64,000 nt of DNA, from the NCBI RefSeq assembly GCF_013393945.1, contig NZ_CP040297.1, forward strand, positions 558,001 through 622,000, in the 5' to 3' direction. Position 1 is the first letter of the stretch. Every line of letters starts with the position of its first letter. A program made the translations under genes and the position numbers. Source of the DNA: Nostoc sp. TCL26-01 (GTDB lineage: Bacteria; Cyanobacteriota; Cyanobacteriia; Cyanobacteriales; Nostocaceae). This document shows positions 8,503 to 17,009 of this stretch, piece after piece. Below the pieces are notes generated by a model. That model made no database searches. It was not told the DNA's origin and worked only from the letters and a program-made list of their open reading frames with translations.

Positions 8503-8521
8503 GACACGGCAATGCCGTGTC
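8503..8521. terminator. GACACGGC-AAT-GCCGTGTC hairpin between convergent genes
   Basis: Perfect 8-bp arms with a 3-base loop lie 8 bp past the stop of the minus-strand HTH gene, at the meeting point of two convergent genes. It could stop transcription from both sides. It also resembles a dispersed palindrome of this clade. Confidence 0.5.
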
Positions 8522-8528
8522 TCTAGTG

Positions 8529-9782
8529 CTAAACCATAGACAAAGAGTAGACTTGACCATCAATTAATAGGCGGGTGATGCCTTTGGCTTGGAGATGGGT
8601 ACGGGCTTTGTGGAGCATTTTGCTGTCGGGGACTTTAATCACGCGATCGCGCTTGGTAGAAAAGCGTTTAGCAACGCGGTGATTGTCAAACACTGGGAGT
8701 GTTCTTTGCTGAGTTTCGATGCTGGGGATTTGCCCTAAATCACCAAAGTCTTTGAGTGGTCTGGTAATTAGCTCTGAGGAGCGATCGATGACCAAATAAC
8801 AGGTTTTGGGCAAAGAGGCTACAGACAAGGGGAGAACTTGAACTGATACGTCGCCAAATCTCCTTCTGGTAACTAGAGGTCTGGCTTCCTCTAAGTCCTC
8901 ATCGTCGTCCTCATAGTCTTCTTCGTCTAAATCTTCGTCTAAGTCATCATCTAAATCGTCTAAATCGTCAGATTCATCGAGTAAATCTTCACCCAACATT
9001 TGGGCGATCGCATTCACTTGAGAATTTTGATCCTCTAATAAGGGATCGGGAATACTAGAGATTTTCGGTGATTTGACAACAGGAATTTCTAATTGCCGAG
9101 CGATCGGTTCATTAGCTTCGTCTTCTGTTAAAGAACGCCGCCGCACTTTTCTAATCTCTGAGGTTGGTTGTTCTACTTCCTCTGGCAAAGATGTCGGCTT
9201 GATGACTCGCCGCGCCTTTTTAATCACAGGGGTGGGTTGTTCTTCCTCCTCTGGCAAAGATGTCGGCTTGGGTACTTGCCGCGCCTTTTTGATCAAAGGT
9301 GTGGGCTGTTCTGCTTCCTCTGGTAAAGATGTCGGCTTGATGACTCGCCGCGCCTTTTTGATTAAAGGTGTGGGTTGTTCTTCCTCCTCTGGCAAAGACG
9401 TTGGTTTAGCTACTTGCCGCGCCTTTTTAATCGCCGGAGTTGGCTTTTTATCCTCTGGCAGAACTTCTGGCTGTGCTATGAGCTGCGGTAGCTCAACCTT
9501 CCCACGACTGGGAATAGCAACCTCTGGTTCTGGTTGACTCAAAAAAGGAACTTGGTCATAACTTACCTGCGCCCTGCCTTCGGGAGTTCTGGCTGCCCGT
9601 TTTAAGGAAACGAGGTATTCATACTCATCTTCTGCCAAGGTACTCTTTAGCAGGCGGCTAATGGTGGAGTTACTCACGTCATAGCGCTCTGCTAAAGTTG
9701 AGGTTGTTTCAGCAGTTTCTCGATATAGCTTGAGAATTTCTTGTTTGTCAGAATTTGTTAGTTTTCTCACGGTAGATACCAA
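8529..9782 (-). CDS. HTH-domain protein with tandem 23-residue repeats and acidic tract
   Basis: 417 residues. Residues ~5-60 are a transposase/resolvase-type helix-turn-helix (KQEILKLYRETAETTSTLA, then YDVSNSTISRLL). The middle (9150-9450) has four to five copies of a 23-residue unit of the form LPEEEEQPTPLIKKARRV followed by KPTS; alternate copies carry ARQV and ARRV. A run of Asp/Glu follows (about residues 265-300), then a compact C-terminal domain (PLVTRRRFGDVSVQVLPL to the end). I do not recognise a named function. The basic/proline repeats next to an acidic stretch suggest a DNA- or RNA-associated scaffold. A plus-strand frame over the repeats is a mirror artefact. Confidence 0.8.
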   Translation of the reverse strand: MVSTVRKLTNSDKQEILKLYRETAETTSTLAERYDVSNSTISRLLKSTLAEDEYEYLVSLKRAARTPEGRAQVSYDQVPFLSQPEPEVAIPSRGKVELPQLIAQPEVLPEDKKPTPAIKKARQVAKPTSLPEEEEQPTPLIKKARRVIKPTSLPEEAEQPTPLIKKARQVPKPTSLPEEEEQPTPVIKKARRVIKPTSLPEEVEQPTSEIRKVRRRSLTEDEANEPIARQLEIPVVKSPKISSIPDPLLEDQNSQVNAIAQMLGEDLLDESDDLDDLDDDLDEDLDEEDYEDDDEDLEEARPLVTRRRFGDVSVQVLPLSVASLPKTCYLVIDRSSELITRPLKDFGDLGQIPSIETQQRTLPVFDNHRVAKRFSTKRDRVIKVPDSKMLHKARTHLQAKGITRLLIDGQVYSLSMV

Positions 9783-9788
9783 TCTTTT

Positions 9789-10646
9789 CTATGCTCGTTT
9801 TCGTCCGCGCTCCCGCCGAGTCCGGCTTAATGATGCGTCATATTCTAGGGCAGCACCCATACCAAATAACACTCCACTAAACACCCAAAACACTTCTAAT
9901 ATCTCTCCACTTTGATAATTGGGACCCTGGGCGTATTTAAACCACATATCTGCAATGTAAAGCGAAAAGGCGGCCGCTGCAATCATTCTCCAGGATTGGG
10001 CTACTCTTCCTCCCCAAAAAGCTAATAAAAGGGTGGTAGCGATAATTAATAGTAGTACATCGCTAACTATGTAAAACCAGTTCAAAATTGTGACTAATAA
10101 TTCTTCTTGGCCTGTTGCTTGCTGCATAGAAATCCACCATGCCAACAAACTACCAAAGAATCCAATGGCTAAAACAATCAGCCATTGCCATTTTTCTAAA
10201 TTGATTCGTCTAGCAGCCACAGCTAAAATCATGCCTATACCCAGAGATATGTATGCTAGTACAAAAAACACGTCGCCAATCGACACATCCGGTTCTTCTT
10301 TTAAAACTATTTCTGTATAACCAAAAAATATCCCTCCCAGGAAATAAGAAAGCATACCTATGGCGATCGCCAGCCACACGTTTCGACTGCTGACAATTTG
10401 TGGACTGCGCCAATTTCGCAAGCATAAAATCCCGGCGTTGAGGTAGGCTAAGGCTTCAAAAATATTTGTACCAAGCACATACCACTCAGCCCGACTTTCT
10501 GCACCATTCGGCCCTGGGACTTTGGCGCTGAACAACAAAAAGTATAGCAGTGCTAGTACAGCCCAGCCAATGTTAACTAAAACAATGTTTTGGCTGGTGA
10601 ACAAAGATTTGGCAATTTGAGACGAATTCTTGTAGGAACTATTCAT
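9789..10646 (-). CDS. Multi-spanning membrane protein, unknown function
   Basis: 285 residues from ATG 10646 (MNSSYKNSSQ). About eight hydrophobic segments are visible, for example NIGWAVLALLYFLLF, IFEALAYLNAGILCL, WLAIAIGMLSYFLGGIFFG, WLIVLAIGFFGSLLAWW and VFWVFSGVLFGMGAALEY. It ends with a very basic tail (RTRRERGRKRA), suggesting a cytoplasmic C-terminus. It lies just upstream of, and co-directional with, the HTH repeat protein (6-bp gap), so the two are probably co-transcribed. No family is recognised. An in-frame extension to 10712 is possible but lacks support. Confidence 0.75.
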   Translation of the reverse strand: MNSSYKNSSQIAKSLFTSQNIVLVNIGWAVLALLYFLLFSAKVPGPNGAESRAEWYVLGTNIFEALAYLNAGILCLRNWRSPQIVSSRNVWLAIAIGMLSYFLGGIFFGYTEIVLKEEPDVSIGDVFFVLAYISLGIGMILAVAARRINLEKWQWLIVLAIGFFGSLLAWWISMQQATGQEELLVTILNWFYIVSDVLLLIIATTLLLAFWGGRVAQSWRMIAAAAFSLYIADMWFKYAQGPNYQSGEILEVFWVFSGVLFGMGAALEYDASLSRTRRERGRKRA

Positions 10647-10755
10647 AGGGATTGAATGCACTCTGGCAATTTTTGGATGTGCAAGAACTTGTAAATACAC
10701 AATTATCAGCAAATAGCAACTATCTAAAGATGGTTTTATACCGACAAGTTCTATG

Positions 10756-11415
10756 CTATTGCCACAGTTTACTCAGTGGAGATTGATTTAGCCAAGAGAT
10801 AAATAGCGATCGCTCACCTTCTGGCATATCTTGTAACTTATCTGCTATCTGGTGAGCAAAATTGGCGTTACCAAAATATGTTTTACCCAGTTTATGTAGT
10901 TCTTGTAGGAAGCTCATGACATGATTTTCTTTCCAAGCCGGGAGTTTAGCCGCCTCTAGAGGATTAGTTGATATCCAGTGCCTCACCGCCTCAATCGAAG
11001 CAGTTTCTGGCAACTGCTGTTGACGCATCACTTCGGCAATATCTTTTTCAAATAATCCAGCTTGCTTAGTACCTAAAAAATCTTCAATATCCATGTGGAC
11101 AGATTGCAGCAGCAAAATACTGGCTTGGATAAAAACACCATTTTTGTTGTGACCCCCAGTATCATTACCTAGCTGGTCTAAGCGTACCTTACCCCAGACA
11201 CTAAAGCGATCGGTTTCTTCCAGCAAGACACAAGCCTTACCCCGATTGTCCGTTAATTCTCTCCAAAAGGATCTAGCTTCTTCCTCTTGTCCCGCCTTAA
11301 ACACACTAATCAAGCGAAAAGTCTGCCCCTGATAATTGAGGATCGGCACTTGCTGATCCTTTTTTGGGTGCTGAATGCTTGATATTTCAACATCCTGCCG
11401 TTTCAAAATAAACAT
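10756..11415 (-). CDS. Conserved cyanobacterial protein, unknown function
   Basis: 219 residues, soluble, with no signal peptide or membrane span. The N-terminal half looks beta-rich (VPILNYQGQTFRLISVF, ACVLLEETDRFSVWGKV). The C-terminal half is helical with many charged residues (FEKDIAEVMRQQQ, MSFLQELHKLGKTYFG, GERSLFISWLNQSPLSKLW). I do not recognise a domain. It has its own gap of about 110 bp before the membrane protein on the same strand. Base composition matches its neighbours. Confidence 0.7.
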   Translation of the reverse strand: MFILKRQDVEISSIQHPKKDQQVPILNYQGQTFRLISVFKAGQEEEARSFWRELTDNRGKACVLLEETDRFSVWGKVRLDQLGNDTGGHNKNGVFIQASILLLQSVHMDIEDFLGTKQAGLFEKDIAEVMRQQQLPETASIEAVRHWISTNPLEAAKLPAWKENHVMSFLQELHKLGKTYFGNANFAHQIADKLQDMPEGERSLFISWLNQSPLSKLWQ

Positions 11416-11507
11416 GGCACTAGCAAATAACTCCTCACAGGGGCTTTGTAGATATGCGATTTATAATCCGATTTGACAACATCGCCAAGAGTGCGATTAC
11501 TTACGTG

Positions 11508-11660
11508 GAGTAGGGAGTAGTGAGTGCTGAGTTATGAGTGCTGTTAGCGGTAGCGGGGCGATGCAGCCCGTGCTGAGTGAGGGAGTGAGTTAAGAAGTTT
11601 TTCTCCCCTACCTCCCCTACCTCCCCTACCTCCCCTGCCCCTCTGCCCCTCTGCCTCTAA
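11508..11660. repeat. STRR block with an embedded 30-bp REP-like unit
   Basis: GAGTGCT/GAGTTAT and GAGTGAG heptamers flank a unit at about 11540-11570 (TTAGCGGTAGCGGGGCGATG...). That unit recurs, in reverse complement, near 12675, 16745 and 16825. CCTCCCCTA and CTGCCCCT units follow. The rest of the gap to the tRNA (11661-11832) shows nothing clear except the tRNA promoter region. Confidence 0.85.
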
Positions 11661-11832
11661 CCTCTAGCCACACAATATAATCGATATGCTGCGTTTTTTG
11701 TCGATATAGACTCAATAGCGACTAAAATCATAGCCTTCCTAAGTGCAAATCTGCAATTTTTTGATTGCTTCTTCGGTGCGAGAACGATATAATTGTTCAG
11801 ATGACTCCTATTAAGAGCCTAGGTTTTCACTT

Positions 11833-11906
11833 GGGCGCGTAACTCAGTTGGATAGAGTATCCGCCTTCTAAGCGGACTGTCGCAGGTTCGAATCCTGCCG
11901 CGCCTG
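11833..11906 (+). tRNA. tRNA-Arg (anticodon TCT)
   Basis: A 74-base cloverleaf can be folded by eye: acceptor GGGCGCG/CGCGCCT, D arm ACTC...GAGT, anticodon stem TCCGC/GCGGA around loop CTTCTAA (anticodon TCT), variable loop, T arm GCAGG-TTCGAAT-CCTGC, discriminator G. CCA is not encoded. It decodes AGA (and AGG by wobble). Confidence 0.95.
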
Positions 11907-12034
11907 TTTTTAGAAAATTAAGAATATTATCTAAAAAGTTACGGGCAATTAGACTCAAGAATCGGCATACTGAAATAGGGAGAGCAAGTTAAACCACTCC
12001 CAGCTTTTTCAGGCGTGAAGGTTATAAACCAAAA

Positions 12035-12574
12035 ATGAGACGTAAATCTACTGGTAGATCAGCTACTACTCCTAAATCTCCTGGGATTCCATCTTCAATT
12101 TTTAACTTCACCACGATCGCCATTTTAGGTGGAGTTTTTGTTCTGGGGATTGGCATTGGCATTGCTTTTAGCTCTACAACCACATTAACCCCATCGAATG
12201 TGGCTTCCCGCGAATTTATAGACACCAAATCACCAAACCCTGAGATTTGCGTCCAGAATGGAGCCAGCGCGATGGTGATGGACGCTAGGTTATTTGTGAC
12301 CCTCAACCCTTTTAATGTCTATGTTGCCCAACCTAGTATGCGTCCTGGATGTGTTCTTAGACAAAATAACTGGGCAATTTTAGAGCAACGCAAATTAATC
12401 ACATCCGATCAAGTCCGAGACTGCAAAAATCGTCTCAATACCTTTGGTTTTACAGGCAACTTAGATAGTGAAAAACCTGATATCAGGTGTATTTATCAAA
12501 ACGAAGCTGCCCAAAACTTCTTCATCGCCCAACCAGGTGCAGTTGCACCACCGATAGAGACGGAGAGATTTTAG
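12035..12574 (+). CDS. DUF3172 family membrane-anchored protein
   Basis: 179 residues: a basic N-terminus (MRRKSTGRSATTPK), one membrane span at about residues 27-48 (TIAILGGVFVLGIGIGIAF), then a domain with conserved cysteines (PEICVQNGASAMVMDAR, MRPGCVLRQNNWAILE, QVRDCKNRL, DIRCIYQ). I recognise this as DUF3172, a cyanobacterial/plastid-lineage family of unknown function. The Cys-rich part is probably on the lumenal or periplasmic side. The TAG stop merges with a GGGGCAGG repeat block. Confidence 0.85.
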   Translation: MRRKSTGRSATTPKSPGIPSSIFNFTTIAILGGVFVLGIGIGIAFSSTTTLTPSNVASREFIDTKSPNPEICVQNGASAMVMDARLFVTLNPFNVYVAQPSMRPGCVLRQNNWAILEQRKLITSDQVRDCKNRLNTFGFTGNLDSEKPDIRCIYQNEAAQNFFIAQPGAVAPPIETERF

Positions 12575-12755
12575 GGGCAGGGGAGGGGAGCAAGGAAGGC
12601 AGGGGAGCAGGGGAGCAGGGGAGCAGGGGAGCAGGGGAGAAAAACTTCTTAACTCACTCACTACTCAGCACTCAGCACGGGCTGAACGCCCCGCTACCGC
12701 TAACAGCACTCATAACTCAGCACTCATAACTCAGCACTCAGCACTCAGCACTCCC
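12575..12755. repeat. STRR block with REP-like unit
   Basis: GGGGAGCA heptamer/octamer repeats (12575-12640), then CACTCAGCA heptamers enclosing the CAGCACGGGCTGAACGCC-type unit (12673-12710). It fills the gap between the convergent DUF3172 and AMIN genes. Confidence 0.85.
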
Positions 12756-12759
12756 CATT

Positions 12760-13482
12760 TCACTTCGGTATTGGTTGCCCAAATTCAATGACGAGGGGAT
12801 TATTGGGTGGTGTTGTGGCGGTGGGGGGGAAACTGGCGTTGATATTGGCGGGTGTTTGATTTGATGTTAGGGGTGGGACGGTGACGAATGGTTGTTGAGT
12901 ACCACCGATCGCTGGTATTGTGCTGGGTAATTGTAAGTAGTTAGAGTTATTTTGGGGTGAAGTGCTAGCCGATGGCGTTCCGCCCAGTGTAGCCGATCGC
13001 TGAGAGTTTTCTGGCTTTGGTGTGGATTTAGCGATCGCTGGACGTAAAACCCAGCGCGTAGGGTTTTGTTTAGAAACTGGTTGCAGTTGGACTTGGTTGG
13101 GATCGGCAGCAAATCCTGGAGCTAAATCTAAGACAATGCGAGTAACGTTGGCACTTAATTGGGAAACACGTACCCTCTGAATGGCTCCAGTATAGTTTTG
13201 CATCGTGGAAACCGAACCTAATTTGGTATCAGGAATGTCTACTACTAGTCGGGGAGGTTCAGCAAGGTAGAAGTATTGCGGTGTTTTACCAGATGACAGG
13301 GTAATTTCTAGCTTCTTCGTCCCTGGGGAAAATCGCCAATTGTTCAGCTTTGCTAATTGTACTTGAGCCGTAGCTACACCACTGTTTGTCACTAGAGCGA
13401 TGGAGGCGATCGCCACACACCAGCCAGCACTAAATAGTAGCTTGCTCCCTTGGATGTTGTTACTCGTCATAGCCTTAGACAT
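12760..13482 (-). CDS. AMIN-domain exported protein
   Basis: 240 residues. It has an N-terminal signal sequence (LLFSAGWCVAIASIALVT, cleavage near VATAQ) and an AMIN domain at residues ~42-135 (NNWRFSPGTKKLEITL, PPRLVVDIPDTKLG, RVRVSQLSANVTRIVLDL). The long Pro/Ser/Thr/Asn-rich tail looks disordered. AMIN domains bind peptidoglycan or target envelope proteins; here there is no amidase domain, so it is probably an adaptor. Codons at 12968-13000 are formed by a REP-like repeat also found inside the FAD monooxygenase gene. Confidence 0.85.
   Translation of the reverse strand: MSKAMTSNNIQGSKLLFSAGWCVAIASIALVTNSGVATAQVQLAKLNNWRFSPGTKKLEITLSSGKTPQYFYLAEPPRLVVDIPDTKLGSVSTMQNYTGAIQRVRVSQLSANVTRIVLDLAPGFAADPNQVQLQPVSKQNPTRWVLRPAIAKSTPKPENSQRSATLGGTPSASTSPQNNSNYLQLPSTIPAIGGTQQPFVTVPPLTSNQTPANINASFPPTATTPPNNPLVIEFGQPIPK
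12968..13000. repeat. HIP1-flanked repeat inside the AMIN gene
   Basis: A GATGGCGTTCCGCCCAG-type unit ending in the GATCGC half of HIP1. It matches 26216-26248 apart from two or three bases. It lies within the disordered tail of the AMIN protein and keeps the frame. Confidence 0.75.
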
Positions 13483-13582
13483 CAGTATTTATCCCTTGTA
13501 TGTTGAGCCATCAGCCATCTTGCAGTTTTGGTTAATCAATAATACAAATTTGGGATAAATACTATTAGTAAGATTACTGAAA

Positions 13583-13599
13583 CCGCTTTGTGGTAGCGG
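13583..13599 (-). terminator. Possible hairpin downstream of the antiporter operon
   Basis: On the minus strand CCGCT-accacaa-AGCGG is followed by TTTC about 70 bp past the stop of the 13669-14163 gene. The stem is short, so the call is weak. Confidence 0.3.
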
Positions 13600-13668
13600 C
13601 TTCTAACTCCAATCCTCAATCCCAAATTTTGCTGATTTACCGATGATTCTGAGCCATCGCTGTCCATT

Positions 13669-14163
13669 CTAATGGCTATTTAAATTTTTAGATGGCGCTT
13701 GGGCTGCTTCAGGTGTAGCATTAAATTTTAAAATTTGCGAAATGCTACTGATGATGAGTTGACCTTGGAGTTGACCTTGATCTACTAACTGCATTTGGGC
13801 TTGAATAGAGCGAGGAGGGGCAATATCACACAAAATCGCTTGATCGATTTTGCCCGTCAGGTTTAACTGTTGATTTTTGAGGATACCTGTGAGGTGCAAC
13901 CGCTTTTCTTTATCTGTGGTGGCATTGGTGGGTACGAGAGCAGCATTTAAGTAAATGCCTGATTGCTGAATATCTAGTGTCAGGGGTTCTGATTGCTGGC
14001 AATTGGGTAAATTTTGTGTCCAATTAATCCGATAGCGAGGATTCAGGACAGGAGAGGCTTGGAGATGTTTTTCTCCATAGGTGGTGACAATTTTAAACAA
14101 CAGGAGAACTGAACCGATCGTCACTCCATAAAATACCAAAGATTTTGAGTTGAAATGATTCAT
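13669..14163 (-). CDS. Membrane-anchored protein in operon with antiporter, unknown function
   Basis: 164 residues: one N-terminal membrane anchor (SLVFYGVTIGSVLLLFKIV), then a periplasmic-type beta domain (RYRINWTQNLPNCQQSEPL, RLHLTGILKNQQLNLTGKI, QLQGQLIISSIS). Two cysteines (NCQQ and ILCDI) could form a disulfide. The start is 5 bp after the antiporter stop on the same strand, so it is probably co-transcribed and may be an accessory of the antiporter. No family is recognised. Confidence 0.7.
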   Translation of the reverse strand: MNHFNSKSLVFYGVTIGSVLLLFKIVTTYGEKHLQASPVLNPRYRINWTQNLPNCQQSEPLTLDIQQSGIYLNAALVPTNATTDKEKRLHLTGILKNQQLNLTGKIDQAILCDIAPPRSIQAQMQLVDQGQLQGQLIISSISQILKFNATPEAAQAPSKNLNSH

Positions 14164-14167
14164 GGTT

Positions 14168-16351
14168 TTAATTCTTGACTGTGGGTTCTTGAGTGTTGAC
14201 TTCCGGTAAGACAGAAGTGAGATGAGAGGTGATTTGGCTATAGCGGCGAGTGATTAGTAGTGAGGAACGGCATTGAATAGCTAAAGCGTCCGTGTATTTG
14301 CCCAGGGTTTGACGCTCAATACCCCAGGCGCGACTTGTACCAGCAATTGTCAAGTCAACTGTTTCTGAGGCTGCTACTAGGGCTTTGAGGGCTGCTGAGG
14401 CTGGGATAATGTTGATGTGAATGCGATCGCGGACACTATCGGGTAATTTCTCCATCATGGCGTGTAGCTCGTGGCTCAATTCATCTTCTGCCTGATTTTC
14501 AGAGGAAACTTGTAGTATCTGCAACATCCGTGTGTCGTGATGGATTAATAGTCTCAGTGCTAGTGTCAGGGCTAAGTCATCATGAATATTCGCTGAGTAG
14601 GGAACTAAAAGATTTTCTAATCTTTCTCCTCCCCGATCAACAAAAACACCCACATCGACTGGTGCAGTACTGAGAATTTGCCCGACTCTTCCACCCAAGC
14701 GATTATTACTAAAGGCTGGGCGATGCCATCCGACAAGAATTAAGTCAGCTAGTTCGAGTTTGGCAATCTGGGCTGTTTCTCTAGCGACATTGCTGGATAT
14801 CCGCACAATGGGATGGATAAAGGAATGGGTAGTTGGTTCTAAAGTACTGATTAATTCTTCTAGCTGGTGGCGACGATGGGCAATTAATCGATCAGCTTCT
14901 GTGGGTGTACTTTCAAAACTGTAGTCTTCTTCTAATTCAATCAAACTGAGGGGATTGACAACAGCTGGTTGGCGATAATTGAAGGCAATGGCTACCGCTA
15001 GCTGGAGTAACCCCTTTTGACTGCGGGGATTGGCGACTGGCACTAAAATGCGGTAAGGGCGAACGTAAGCTGGGCTGGTGATTGTGACCTCTGTAGTTTC
15101 TTCTGCTTCTGGTTCTACCACATCCAACTTGATGAGTCTTTTGGGATATGTCCATTCCAGTAAAGGCGATGTCATAAATGTTGTTACCAATGCCATAATT
15201 ACCAACATGGTGAATAATAACGGCGTAATTACTCCTAATTCCAAACCGATATTTAGCACAATTAACTCAGTTAAGCCGCGAGTATTCATTAACCAACCCA
15301 GGGCTGAGGCTTCCCGCTTGTTAATCCCACTCACTCGTGCAGCCACATAAGTACCAATATACTTGCCGGCGATCGCTACTAATAAAACTGCTGCACACAA
15401 TAGCCAAAGTTCGGGACGATTTAGCAAACCAATTTCTGTTCGCAAACCACTATAGGCAAAAAATATCGGCAGCAGAAAGATTAAGACGAAATCTTCGGTT
15501 TTTACAGCTAATTCTCGGACTAATTCTGCATTCTTGGGCATGGCTGCACCTAACAAAAATGCCCCGAAAATTAAGTGAATGCCAATGAGTTCAGTAATTA
15601 AGGCGGAGGCAACAACTCCAACATAAATCCCTGCTAGCACAAATTGACTTAAGCGCCCGGTACGGCGGTAGTAAGCAGCCAAGCGGTTGAGAAACCAACG
15701 CCCCACGGTGAGCATGAAACCGATATAAGCTATGCTCTCGATAATTGTGGGAAATGCTCCGGCAATATTACCAGTTCTGGCAACAGCGATCGCTACTGCT
15801 AGTAAACACCATGCTGTCACATCATCCACTGCGGCACAAGTTAGAGCCAATGTCCCCAGGCGAGTACCTTGTAAATTATTTTCGGTGATAATTCGTGCCA
15901 AAACGGGAAATGCCGTAATTGACATTGCTGCCCCTAAAAATAAGGCAAAGGCGGTAAAAGATACACCCGCATTGGAAACTAAAGGATAAAGCAGTAATGC
16001 TAACAGTGTTCCCAAAGAAAAAGGCACTAAAATACTGACATGAGAAGTTAAAACTGCAACTTCTAATTGACCACTCAAGTATTTAGGATTGAGTTCTAAC
16101 CCAATCAAAAACATGAAAAAGATTAGTCCTACCTGAGATAAAACATTGAGAAAAGGAATAGTCTCTGGTGGGAACAAGGTAACTGCTACATGAGGAGCAA
16201 TTAACCCAAATAAAGACGGGCCAAGCATAATTCCCGCCACAATTTCACCAATTACCAAAGGTTGCTTAATTGATTTGAATGCCAACCCTACTAATCGAGA
16301 CAATCCAATAACAATTAATACCTCAACTAGAACCTGAATAACTATGTGCAT
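14168..16351 (-). CDS. CPA2-family cation:proton antiporter with C-terminal USP-like domains
   Basis: 727 residues. The first ~400 form a Na+/H+ exchanger (Kef/CHX-like) domain with about 12 spans (IVAGIMLGPSLFGL, FFMFLIGLELNPKYL, LTCAAVDDVTAWCLLA with the acidic pair, LIFGAFLLGAAMPKN, LGWLMNTRGLTELIVLNIG). The C-terminal ~300 residues hold two universal-stress-protein-like folds (YRILVPVANPRSQKGLLQL; ENLLVPYSANIHDDLALTL) that may bind nucleotide and regulate transport. It exchanges monovalent cations for protons at the cytoplasmic or thylakoid membrane. I chose ATG 16351 (MHIVIQVLVEV); a GTG at 16372 is also in frame. Confidence 0.9.
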   Translation of the reverse strand: MHIVIQVLVEVLIVIGLSRLVGLAFKSIKQPLVIGEIVAGIMLGPSLFGLIAPHVAVTLFPPETIPFLNVLSQVGLIFFMFLIGLELNPKYLSGQLEVAVLTSHVSILVPFSLGTLLALLLYPLVSNAGVSFTAFALFLGAAMSITAFPVLARIITENNLQGTRLGTLALTCAAVDDVTAWCLLAVAIAVARTGNIAGAFPTIIESIAYIGFMLTVGRWFLNRLAAYYRRTGRLSQFVLAGIYVGVVASALITELIGIHLIFGAFLLGAAMPKNAELVRELAVKTEDFVLIFLLPIFFAYSGLRTEIGLLNRPELWLLCAAVLLVAIAGKYIGTYVAARVSGINKREASALGWLMNTRGLTELIVLNIGLELGVITPLLFTMLVIMALVTTFMTSPLLEWTYPKRLIKLDVVEPEAEETTEVTITSPAYVRPYRILVPVANPRSQKGLLQLAVAIAFNYRQPAVVNPLSLIELEEDYSFESTPTEADRLIAHRRHQLEELISTLEPTTHSFIHPIVRISSNVARETAQIAKLELADLILVGWHRPAFSNNRLGGRVGQILSTAPVDVGVFVDRGGERLENLLVPYSANIHDDLALTLALRLLIHHDTRMLQILQVSSENQAEDELSHELHAMMEKLPDSVRDRIHINIIPASAALKALVAASETVDLTIAGTSRAWGIERQTLGKYTDALAIQCRSSLLITRRYSQITSHLTSVLPEVNTQEPTVKN

Positions 16352-16417
16352 GGTTTTCCCAAGAGTGACCACTTTCTCTAAGATGATTCTTTAAGTTAGT
16401 GGGAAATGTCAACCTTT

Positions 16418-16870
16418 AACAGTTATCAGTTATCAGTTATCAGTTATCAGTGAAGAGTGATGTATTTATCCTTGGGTTTAAGTCCCCCACAAATTGGTGG
16501 TAGGCGTTGGTGGTGGGTTTAAATCCCCCACCATACGCTGTGATAACACTGTTCACTGTTTTAATATTTAATTGTTGTTACTATTACTTATACTTAAAAA
16601 CCCATGACAAATCAAAAAACCTTCTTCTCTATTGGTTACTTACGTAATTTACAGTATTAGTCATTAGTCATTAGTCATTGGTCATTAGTCATTAGTCATT
16701 AGTCATTAGTTATTAGATTCTCTTCTTGTCCCTCACTCAGCACTCAGCACGGGCTGCATCGCCCCGCTTCCGCTAACAGCACTCACTCATCACTCGCTCA
16801 CTCCCTCACTCATTACTCAGCACGGGCTAAACGCCCCGCTTCCGCTAACAGCACTCAGCACTCATTACCT
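16418..16870. repeat. Repeat-filled gap (STRRs and two REP-like units)
   Basis: The 658-bp gap 16352-17009 holds CAGTTATCAGTTATCAG, a direct repeat of the form GGGTTTAAGTCCCCCAC (16474-16490, 16516-16532), GTCATTA heptamers (16657-16705) and CACTCAGCACT arrays. Two copies of the CAGCACGGGCT...CGCTAACAGCACT unit sit near 16740-16780 and 16818-16858. No gene is seen. The NDH-2 promoter is probably within 16870-17000. Confidence 0.85.
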
Positions 16871-17009
16871 GAATTATTGCTGAGAAAGTCATGAAAATTA
16901 TCTAGCTAATTCCTTTGAATTTCTCAGCCAAGCTTTATGATGCCATCACTTAAGAGTTGTTACCTACCGAGATACTAAGAGCAGTTCACTCAAGCAACTC
17001 TATGAACCT

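Noticed and set aside
9073-9537. 154-codon plus-strand frame with internal repeats
   Set aside because: Mirror of the 23-residue repeats of the HTH protein; the minus-strand frame has the HTH domain and full-length support.
12461-12729. Frames on both strands across the GGGGAGCA block
   Set aside because: Repeat translation overlapping the end of the DUF3172 gene.
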